The notes below the pieces were generated by a model, which saw only the letters and a program-made list of their open reading frames with translations, was not told where the DNA came from and did not search any database. A program made the translations under genes and the position numbers. Of a DNA stretch of 64,000 nt, positions 57,401 through 64,000 are shown piece after piece. The stretch is taken from contig JAUJYZ010001050.1 in the NCBI GenBank assembly GCA_033675265.1, positions 192,001-256,000 of the forward strand, read 5' to 3'. Positions within the stretch are counted from its first letter, which is position 1; each line of letters starts with the position of its first letter. The DNA is from Actinostola sp. cb2023 (lineage: Eukaryota; Cnidaria; Anthozoa; Actiniaria; Actinostolidae).

Positions 57401-60400
57401 TGTGCCGTTTCGCCGTTTAAAAAGTGTTTTGACAGGAAAATCGTTTTGAAGAATGCTATTTTCTGTCAGAAAATTACAGAAGAATGCTTCCTTTGTTAGT
57501 TTGTGTACCCTGTGAACACGAAAGACGAAGAAAAGTGAGAAAAGCTGAGCTGATTCAATGAAGACGTCGTCAAACTTTCTGAAATATTTTACAACTTGAT
57601 GAATGGAGCACGAAGTCAGGTAGCCAACTCTACAGTTTTTGTCGTACTTTTGAACCTTTTCATTCAGGTTTTTCTCAACAAGAATGTATAAACGATAGAT
57701 GTTTTTGAGACACACGACGATATTTTTTCTCTATGACACATTTTACTGAAATTAAGCTAAGCTTATATAGTCAATATTTGATTTTGAATTTAGCTACAAG
57801 AATCTAGAATTGCTCTGCTTTGTGAGTAACTTTTAAATAGAGTAATACAGCTATCGTTGCTTGGTATTTTCAGTCGTACACTTGGTAAAATATTGTAGCT
57901 ATAGAACTCAAAGAACGGTTAGTATGTGAGTTACATTTAGTTTTCTTCGTTATCAGTCAATGTTCAAAATAGGACGACTCATCTGTCACTCGTCGTTTCG
58001 TGTGTTAATCAATGCACATGTTCGACTTCAAAACAACAAAATCACATTTAGATAGAAGTTGAACTTGAGAAAATAAGAAATGCTGTAATTCTTTGGCTTT
58101 TGTTTAGTAAATAAAACATGTTTGACAACAGAAAAATATATATTTGTCGAATTGAATCCACTGCATCGCTTCAAGGTCTCTCAAGGTCACGGAAACCATG
58201 TTTATATTCACTTTTACAAACACGGTTTTTGGGAGCTTCTAGCCAATCAGAGCGCGCGTTATATACATGTTATTTTATAATAGTCTTTTACAAACGTCTG
58301 TTGTGTGCTACGAGAGATTACATAAATGGACTGACAGATATCTGTCAACCGGTTTACTGTGAGTGGCTGCTGTGTTTACTTGGAGAAGTTAAACAATCTT
58401 GCTAGGTACATGTAGTTTAACTTTGGTGTGATTTCCGTTGTTTTAGAGAAAGTGAAAACACTCTTCAACTTTTTCTAGGCTGTTTTCACTGTATTTCCGG
58501 ATTTCCCAAGTTAAACTAGTCCCAGTGAAAACATTACACAGTCGCTCGAATCATGATGTAGTCACATGACACATATTTACCGAGTTTGCCAATGCTGAAT
58601 ATAATTATCTCAAACAGTCAGAGTGGGTCGGAATAAAATCAGTAATTTGTAGCAGTTGTTTGTGACTTTTGTGACCCTTGTGATAAGTGTTTTGGTTGAA
58701 ATATCGTGAATTTCGCTACATTCACAGTCTAAAATATCTAATACGTATAAAACATATTTCAGTGAACGAAAATCAGTGAACAGAAGCTTATTGACATGTC
58801 TTAATTGTAACTAGACCATTCAAACTCTCATGAATGCATTTCTGGAGAACATCGCATGGGCCACAAGGAATCCATCTGTCACAGAACCATCCTGTAAACT
58901 TAAATATCAAATTACTAATCTTTGATGTGATTGGCTCATCCGCGTTCTCATCCCACAAACTTGGACAGAACGTCTATCAAGTATCAATCAAGTAGCAGGA
59001 CATACTTGTAATCATTTCTTTAGTGCTTGTAAGAACGTCTATCAAGTATCAATCAAGTAGCAGGACATACTTGTAATCATTTCTTTAGTGCTTGTAAGGA
59101 TAAAACCGAATTCAAGATTATGAAAGTGTGAATGGTAAAATTGAAACTAGGAATTTTATAGAGTGTTTGCACATTATGTCATGGCATCCCATGTTGGTGT
59201 TCTTAATAAAACTTTCCTCAACAGCTATTGTTTTTACGTAAATAGGCTATCAAAAATTTTCTTCGAATATTTGTAAACCCAGACAAACTGAAATTCCCGA
59301 TGACAGACAAAGGTCAAACTGCATGACTACTTCGAGTAGATGAACCGGCCACCAAAGCAAATCTTGTCGTAGGAACAAGAAAATCATTGACTGTCAGCTT
59401 ACATTGTAAATTCTACACTTTACCAAAGTTCGAGTTACATAATGAATCATCGTCAAATTACATGTGTGTGGTTAAGAAACACATAGCCTACATTAAAATG
59501 ATAAATACTCGGTAAATATCAATTGAATCACAAAGAAATGGCCAGAATATCTTCATTTAATTATGCATGTTAATAAAATCATCCTTCAAAGATGATATCA
59601 ATCAAGAAAATATTTCTTACATAAAATCCAATGTTTAATTACCCTTCTGAAAACACTAAACCACCATGATTTTGGCGAAATGTGTGAAAAAGTGCTACCA
59701 TTAATGCTTCACAATGAACAGCATATATATCTGAGATGTGTTAGAGAAGTAACATCGCTAACAGGCCATAAGGAATCCATCTGTCATTGCTCGTGTAATT
59801 AGTTAATCCTGTATGAAGTTAGTGATTCGTTGAAACACGGAACCATCCCGTAAACCTAAATATCAAATTACTAATCTTTGATGTGATTGGTTCATCCGCG
59901 TTCTCATCCCACAAACTTGGACAGAACGTCTATCAAGTAACAATCAAGTAGCAGGACATACATGTACAATCATTTCTTTAGTGCTTGTGAGGATAAAACC
60001 GAATTCAAGATTATGAAACGTGAATGGTAAAATTGAAACTAGGAATTTTATAGAGTGTTTGCACATTATGTCATGGCATCCCTGCCATGACACACCAACT
60101 TGCTTTGAACATTTAATCTCAAGTAACTGAGCGCAAATGCACTTATTGCTCTAAAGGTAACGCCGGAATTTGTAAGGTATTGGATTTCAAAGTACTTATA
60201 AATTTAGTTAGTATGTAAGAGATTTGAATAAACGACTAAAATCAAAACTCTAACATAATGTTGTAGTTGTGTCACTTCACAATGAACAGATCTGATATTT
60301 GTTTTTAGAGAAGTAACATCGCTGACAGGCCATAAGGAATCCATCTGTCATTGCTCGTGTAATTAGTTAATCGTGTATGAAGCTAGTGATTGGTTGAAAC

Positions 60401-63400
60401 ACGGAACCATCCCGTAAACCTAAATGTCAAATTACTAATCTTTGATGTGATTGGCTCATCCGCGTTCTCATCCTGTATCTCGGATCACCCATGGATTTTA
60501 AGGCTTCTTATTGGTTGAGCCACGAGATGTATCCCGCAAAGGTCATCTTATCAGAAAAGTACATTTTTAAATGAAGAAGTACATTTTTAAATGATTAACT
60601 GTTCCTACAAAATGGATCAGCGGATACAAGTACCAACTGACTGACTCTCTGACTGACTGACTACTGGCTCTCTGACTGACTGACTGACTGACTGACTGAC
60701 TGACTGACTGGTTGACTGACTGGCTCTCTGACTGACTGACTGACTGGCTCTCTGACTGACTGACTGACTGGTTGACTGGCTCTCTGACTGACTGACTGAC
60801 TACTGAGTGACTCTCTGACTGACTGACTGACTGGTTGACTGGCTCTCTGACTGACTGACTGACTCTCTGACTGACTGACTACTGACTGACTGACTGACTG
60901 ACTGGTTGACTGGCTCTCTGACTGACTGACTGACTGACTACTGAGTGACTGACTGGTTGACTGACTGGCAGCATGAATGAAGGACACTGACATACTGATT
61001 GAATGATAAGTAGGTAATGTATTATTAATAGTGTTTGCTGCATTTGTACACATGGTCAGTGTGTGCAGTGTGCACCTACATATATACCTCTTTCTCCTCT
61101 ATCAGTTTTTGTAGCTCCCTTTCACGTGCATGTCGTTCTGCCAACTCTTTTGCAGAAGCTTCCAAAAGATCTTCTTGTTCTTTGGCTTTTTCCAACTTTA
61201 TAGGAGCAAATGGCATTGATTCATTAGTTATTATAATATTGATGTAACAATGATTAGGAATTAACCTAAAAAGTACATACATACATGTATGGTACAACAT
61301 TGCACATAATATTATTGATTCATTAGTTATTATAATATTGATGTAACAATGATTAGGAATTAACCTAAAAAGTACAGACATACATGTATGGTACAACATT
61401 GCACATAATATTATTGATTCATTAGTTATTATAATATTGATGTAACAATGATTAGGAATTAACCTAAAAAGTACAGACATACATGTATGGTACAACATTG
61501 CACATAATTAATATTACTGGCAACATGCACTATTTCAGCATGTGGCCACTTCCACCACTGTTGCGTGCAATGTTGTAGAAGTAATGTAGGATCACACTGT
61601 ACTTCAATATACTTGGCTACAACAATAAATTGCAGGGGTGGCCATGGGCACATGCTGCATCAGTATTGCATCAATAATCTTGGCTACAACAATTGCAGGG
61701 GTGGACACACGCTGCTTCAATATTGCGTGCATGTTGTACCATCTATCTGTACATTACAATGCGACTCTAAAAAACTGTGACCTCCTGTAATGTATTTGCA
61801 TACTTCTGTCACTGTCATTAGCCAATTACTATCAGCTGTCGACATGGTGAGACATTCTATTACAAGTTCAAGCGGAGACTGAAGTACTGTATGCAGTATT
61901 CATGACAGTACCTACCAAGTTAACACCACCCACTATGATTTTGCTTTCAATTGCTTTCAGTTTATCTTGAAGTTTATTGTGTTCCTCCCTGAAAAACAAC
62001 ACACACGTAAATAAAAGGTTTTAATAATCTTTCAAGTACTGCCTGGCCCTCGTTGTTGATCAATTTCAAATTGAATGTGCTACTTACTGTGCTTCTAGAA
62101 TATCCTTTTCTCTTTTTTCCAATTCCTTTGCCGCAGCATTGCGCTCTTCCTCTGCCATGTCCTGTTTGTCTTGCAACGCCTTCCTTTCTGCATCTATTGT
62201 TGCTTGTAATTCCGCAACTTTTTCAGGTGGAATAGCATGCTTACCTGTAAGTAAACACACAACAAAATACATTGTCAAGAATGATTGCCTTCCTACGTAC
62301 TGAAAGCTTATCCTTACAGTACTAGTGTACATGTAGGTTAGCTTTATCAAAGACCTTGCAGATCACATGAGTTCCCAGTGGCTCAGTGGTTAGAGCACCT
62401 GACTAGTAGGTATCCAGGAGATCATAAATCTCCTTTCCCCTTTCTTCCCCCTCAGTCCCCCTGAGCCGAGCCTGATACTCAGGCTAGGTTCAAATCCCCG
62501 ATGGGAATCTGGGATTTTTTCCACGACTTTAAATACGCTTGGGTGAAGAGCACTTTCTCAAACATTTTAACCTTTTCTTTTTTGTTTCTTGCGCTTGATC
62601 ATAACTCCATTCTCTTCCACTTCTTCTTCGGATGAGCTTCCCCCTGAGCCTTCGCCATCTAGTCAATAAACAAGCATTATATATTGTATATGTGTCGCAG
62701 GGCTCCTTTTGATATCAGAGGCTACTAGCCACTGACTGGACTAGTACTACCCTGCTGTTTTATTTGTGTTTAAATAAACTCAGTTTAAGGTGTCTATCTA
62801 TCTATCTATCTATCATTATCTGAGTGGTACTTTAGGTTCACAGTATTGGACAGGTCACATGTAATCACGATGTACAGTGTAGAGACAGTGCTAAAGTAAT
62901 GATACACTGAATGAATTTCTAATATCACTTTTGGTGTATTATCTGATGACAAGAAATACATGCAAGAAATTTAGGTTATTAGTATTTACATCATGAGCGG
63001 CAGTTTGGCCTGTGATTATAAATCTGATATGTAACACGTACATATTTGTTTATGAATGTTGTACATTTAGAACATGAGCGGCCATGTTGAATCTGATTTA
63101 TAATTACGTGCTGAAAGCGAGTGATTGTAGATCTGATACAACACAAACACAAATGTTGTGAACTCCTCGCTACGCTCGGTGTTCCACTTGAGTTTTGAAC
63201 ATTTTATGGCATCATACATGTACATTGTCGATAAGAGTACAGACAATGGAAAACCATGTTCGATTTGCTAACTCTAGTTACATGTTATAACATTGCTTAT
63301 GAATCAACAACAACATCATCATCATCATCATCATAATAATAATATTAATAAGTTCTTATATACATGTAGTGCATTTCACATTGTCTGAATGGCTCAATGG

Positions 63401-63850
63401 CACTTTACAACCGATGGAGAACTTTTTCACGTTGCATATGATAGGCGTCCATGGCAGCCGAGCAGCTTACAATCGTGAGGAGTCACATGTAGTACGATGC
63501 GTTAGTTAAGGGCCGGACACATGGTGCAACATTGCATGCAACATTGCACACAACACGTATTGTTGCAGCGTGTGTCTGCAACAAATTACGTCGTATTAGC
63601 ACGCGTTAGTCATTTGCGCACAACATGTTACAGAGGTGGACACATGCTGCAACAAAATTGCTGTCAATGTTGCGTGCAATGTTGCACCGTGTGTCCGCAC
63701 CTTTAGAACTATTTAGAAATGGAGTGTGTACCTTCAGCAAGCTGTGCTTTAAGTTTTTCAAGTTCTTTTTGAAATTCCCTGAGCAATGCATCTTTAGGAT
63801 CTTCATTGATCTTTGCTTTGTTCTTGATGTTCTTGGCTCTATTGGCATAT
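49893..63850 (-). CDS. KIF3A: Kinesin-2 motor subunit KIF3A, neck to C-terminus (motor domain off the right edge)
   Basis: Eleven exons splice in frame into 383 residues. They start at the kinesin neck linker [34 protein letters not shown] Glu/Ser-rich and Lys-rich hinge follows, then a long coiled coil. Diagnostic KIF3A stretches are [51 protein letters not shown] and [20 protein letters not shown]. These distinguish it from KIF3B and KIF17. KIF3A pairs with KIF3B and KAP to carry intraflagellar transport cargo toward ciliary tips. The end, [20 protein letters not shown] and onward, replaces the vertebrate RRKRSAKPETVIDSLLQ. Introns hold the 5.6-kb fold-back and many repeats. Confidence 0.96.
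50342..50472 (-). CDS. KIF3A: KIF3A exon: basic tail
   Basis: [15 protein letters not shown]... then [19 protein letters not shown]. The Y-L-T-Y segment and the RPKTG end correspond to human VYLAYTEESL and RPKTGRRKR. Ends in phase 2. Confidence 0.85.
50703..50830 (-). repeat. Interspersed repeat shared with 16335-16440
   Basis: CTACTCTTAGTCGAACAGTG and CACACACACCGGGAACTCTG mirror the other copy. Followed by a G-rich stretch (GGGGAGGGGAGGGGGAGGG near 50950). Confidence 0.6.
51588..51662 (-). CDS. KIF3A: KIF3A exon: tail
   Basis: Twenty-five codons, [33 protein letters not shown] is strictly conserved in KIF3A. Confidence 0.94.
51745..51850 (+). repeat. Interspersed repeat after (AAT)-rich lead, also at 63355
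   Basis: GTTCTTATATAG, TTTCACATTGTCT, GCATATGATAGG and CATGGCAGCCGAGCAGCTTA recur at 63345-63485 on the same strand. Both copies follow an AT-rich AATAAT run. A non-LTR retroelement tail or SINE is likely. Confidence 0.65.
51924..52352. mobile_element. TA-flanked MITE, CCGTATTTGCCGGTGTATAA ends
   Basis: CCGTATTTGCCGGTGTATAA at the left and TTATACACCGGCAAATATGG at the right, with TA outside each. Internal TATAAGTCGA repeats near both ends. It lies 37 bp from a KIF3A exon. Confidence 0.8.
52389..52442 (-). CDS. KIF3A: KIF3A exon: globular tail start
   Basis: Eighteen codons, [18 protein letters not shown], matching human MIENYVHWNEDIGEWQL. It was found by homology, being too short for ORF detection. 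Confidence 0.93.
52935..53060 (-). CDS. KIF3A: KIF3A exon: end of coiled coil
   Basis: [20 protein letters not shown] through [12 protein letters not shown]; the FIP motif ends the rod as in human (LIIDNFIP). Phase 0/0. Confidence 0.96.
53255..53761. mobile_element. TA-flanked MITE, CCGTAGAATCCCAGTTATAA ends
   Basis: CCGTAGAATCCCAGTTATAA and complement with TA flanks. The left end repeats TTATAAGCCC several times, and a poly-C run (53648-53672) lies near the right end. It shares the TACCGTA start with the neighbouring element at 51924, so the two may use related transposases. Confidence 0.8.
53832..53942 (-). CDS. KIF3A: KIF3A exon: [14 protein letters not shown]
   Basis: [37 protein letters not shown], nearly identical to human. 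Donor GTAACT. Separated from the previous exon by 7.1 kb of repeats. Confidence 0.97.
53985..54250. repeat. (GACT)n microsatellite with CTCTCTGA interruptions, left block
   Basis: Long GACT run punctuated by CTCTCTGACT. Open frames here are translation of the repeat only. Confidence 0.95.
54250..54462 (+). mobile_element. Retroelement 3' tail inserted in the GACT array
   Basis: About 170 bp of unique AT-rich sequence ends GAAATAAAGGTGCTATCTATC and runs into (TATC)n. This is the layout of a non-LTR retroelement 3' end with a short tandem tail. A similar AATAAACTC...(CTAT)n end lies at 62770-62814. Confidence 0.5.
54465..54935. repeat. (GACT)n microsatellite, right block
   Basis: Continuation of the same array after the retroelement tail; it ends at the start of the fold-back. 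Confidence 0.95.
56203..56848 (-). mobile_element. Candidate non-autonomous Helitron, copy 2
   Basis: On the minus strand it starts with a TTGGGCTTCC...GGAATGCCCAA hairpin (56848-56818). It ends with ACGCTAGTAGAGCGT hairpin plus CTAG and T (56221-56203). Same ends, orientation of parts and length (about 650 bp) as copy 1 at 7785-8438, but the interior differs. Confidence 0.55.
56704..56800 (+). pseudogene. U6 snRNA-like fragment
   Basis: TATACTCAAAAATTGGAACA followed by ATACAGAGAAGATTAGCATG reproduces the most conserved part of U6, including the ACAGAGA box that pairs with 5' splice sites. The 5' stem-loop is missing and the 3' half (after GCATG) is only loosely similar. It is most likely a decayed retrocopy. 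It lies inside the Helitron candidate, opposite to that element's strand. Confidence 0.7.
57098..57256. mobile_element. Near-perfect 159-bp palindrome
   Basis: AAGCAATACAACACATTTTC through GGGATGTTGGGAGAACAC and back, with a loop of about 20 bases. Half of one arm recurs at 58196-58230 next to CCAATCAGAGCGCGCG. Confidence 0.8.
60640..60970. repeat. (GACT)n microsatellite beyond the fold-back
   Basis: Same GACT/CTCTCTGA pattern and same strand orientation as the arrays left of the fold-back. This suggests the fold-back inserted into one array. Confidence 0.95.
61088..61195 (-). CDS. KIF3A: KIF3A exon: coiled coil
   Basis: Thirty-six codons [20 protein letters not shown] through LIEEKE, phase 0/0. 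The intron before it contains the 99-bp tandem repeat; the intron after it contains the fold-back. Confidence 0.93.
61218..61512. repeat. Three tandem 99-bp repeats
   Basis: GATTCATTAGTTATTATAAT recurs at 61218, 61317 and 61416 with near-identical units. The first unit begins 23 bp from the KIF3A exon acceptor. Confidence 0.95.
61545..61740. mobile_element. Degraded GCAACATTG-family MITE
   Basis: TTGCGTGCAATGTTGTAGAAGT and GGGGTGGACACACGCTGC fit the TTAA palindromic family, but the terminal sequences are lost. Confidence 0.55.
61916..61988 (-). CDS. KIF3A: KIF3A exon: coiled coil, IIVGGVNL
   Basis: [24 protein letters not shown], ending in phase 0 at GTAGGT. The VGGV motif interrupts the coiled coil in all KIF3A/B proteins. 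Confidence 0.94.
62088..62244 (-). CDS. KIF3A: KIF3A exon: coiled coil
   Basis: [20 protein letters not shown] through [10 protein letters not shown] matches the start of the human KIF3A rod (VSPDKMIEMQAKIDEERKAL). Confidence 0.95.
62372..62530 (+). mobile_element. tRNA-derived SINE, second family
   Basis: Head CCCAGTGGCTCAGTGGTTAG (box A), then GGTTCAAATCC (box B) after an internal insertion, then TGGGATTTTTTCCACG. It differs from the SINE at 18 kb. It ends 42 bp before the KIF3A hinge exon's donor. Confidence 0.65.
62572..62658 (-). CDS. KIF3A: KIF3A exon: charged hinge
   Basis: [17 protein letters not shown] then KRKKQKRK: an acidic block followed by a basic block, as in human KIF3A after the neck. 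Reading phase fits both neighbours. The donor GTTAAA is weak, so this border is less sure. Confidence 0.85.
62770..62820 (+). repeat. Retroelement tail with (CTAT)n
   Basis: AAATAAACTCAGTTTAAGGTG runs into about seven CTAT units. Confidence 0.6.
63345..63490 (+). repeat. Interspersed repeat, second copy of the 51745 family
   Basis: Preceded by (CAT)n and (AAT)n. Shares GCATATGATAGG and CATGGCAGCCGAGCAGCTTA with 51745-51850. Confidence 0.65.
63510..63703 (+). mobile_element. TTAA palindromic MITE (GCAACATTG family), copy 3
   Basis: TTAA at 63506 on the left and a decayed TTTA on the right. GGGCCGGACACATGGTGCAA start and GTGTGTCCGCACC end, with ACGTCGTATTAGCACGCG inside. It ends 28 bp from a KIF3A exon donor. 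Confidence 0.8.
63732..63850 (-). CDS. KIF3A: KIF3A exon: neck linker and neck coil
   Basis: [20 protein letters not shown] through [20 protein letters not shown] is the kinesin-2 neck signature. Acceptor TTCCAG, donor GTACAC. It follows the motor domain, whose preceding exons are outside the window. Confidence 0.96.
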
Positions 63851-63867
63851 CTGGAATGCACAAATAT

Positions 63868-64000
63868 AATACCATAAATCTTCCAATAAGTGCAACCTCT
63901 CAAATAAGCGCCTCCCCTCTATTAAGCACCCCACTTTGGAGCCGTTTTGTACTAAGCACCTTCTCTAATAAGTGTACCCCTTCCCCTCCTATTTACCACA
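63868..64000. repeat. Start of an AAGTGC/AAGCGCC-rich repeat at the window edge
   Basis: ACCATAAATCTTCCAATAAG followed by repeated AATAAGCGCC and ACTAAGCACC motifs. It resembles the TACCGTA-type MITEs at 51.9 and 53.3 kb and is cut by the window end. Confidence 0.4.

Larger units (their letters stand above)
54960..60600. mobile_element. 5.6-kb fold-back structure in a KIF3A intron
   Basis: The left arm, about 54960-56160, is matched in reverse by the right arm, about 58570-60600. Outer ends ATCATTTAAAAATGTACTT, with tandem duplicates. Each arm repeats an inner unit containing GAGAACGCGGATGAGCCAAT and TTACACGAGCAATGACAGAT: two copies left, at least three right. The loop of about 2.4 kb holds a Helitron candidate, a U6-like copy and a perfect hairpin. 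GACT arrays abut both outer sides. No coding frame. Confidence 0.75.

Noticed and set aside
60661..61053. 130-codon minus-strand frame rich in Ser, Gln and Val
   Set aside because: It is direct translation of the (GACT)n microsatellite and has no independent support.
49893..63850. KIF3B or KIF17 as the identity of the kinesin
   Set aside because: WTMLM after [14 protein letters not shown] and YTGNNMR are KIF3A features; KIF3B has a different tail.

Overview
This is a window of animal nuclear DNA. The genes are broken by GT-AG introns, and the gaps are packed with short inverted-repeat transposons, SINEs and microsatellites. The gene families (OGT, beta-thymosin, PGRMC, AKAP17A, KIF3A) are metazoan. 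Their protein sequences are close to the vertebrate ones but clearly not vertebrate, and gene spacing is moderate. The repeat style resembles anthozoan or other marine invertebrate genomes, so a cnidarian-like animal is my best guess. That species call is inference only.

Gene layout, left to right. (1) O-GlcNAc transferase (OGT) lies on the minus strand. Sixteen coding exons run from the start codon at 22473 past the left edge, and about 190 C-terminal residues are outside the window. (2) A two-exon beta-thymosin lies on the plus strand at 23681-24203, head-to-head with OGT. (3) About 10 kb without host genes follows, 24.2-34.5 kb. It ends in a young, truncated Penelope-like retroelement at 30865-32027 that carries an endonuclease reading frame and an intact-looking hammerhead ribozyme. 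(4) A two-exon PGRMC (membrane-anchored cytochrome b5-like heme protein) lies on the plus strand at 34701-37040, with a possible 30-residue membrane microprotein just upstream. (5) An intronless AKAP17A-like gene (minus, 42192-43643) is divergently paired with an intronless 569-residue helical, TPR-like protein of unknown identity (plus, 43806-45515), 162 bp apart. (6) The 3' half of KIF3A (heterotrimeric kinesin-2 motor) lies on the minus strand. Eleven exons encode the neck, coiled coil and tail; the motor domain is beyond the right edge.

The rest is mostly mobile DNA in nested layers. There are TTAA-flanked, TA-flanked, TAA-flanked and 9-bp-TSD MITEs, and hAT-like elements. There is a candidate non-autonomous Helitron family and a 1,980-bp element with ATAC target duplications that repeats GTTGCGGAGACTAC on both strands. 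Two giant fold-back structures span 4.4 kb and 5.6 kb; the second sits in a KIF3A intron and contains a degenerate U6 snRNA copy. The genes look like an ordinary unrelated syntenic set (nutrient signalling, actin buffering, heme/sterol handling, splicing-associated anchoring, ciliary transport). No operon-like functional linkage is implied.
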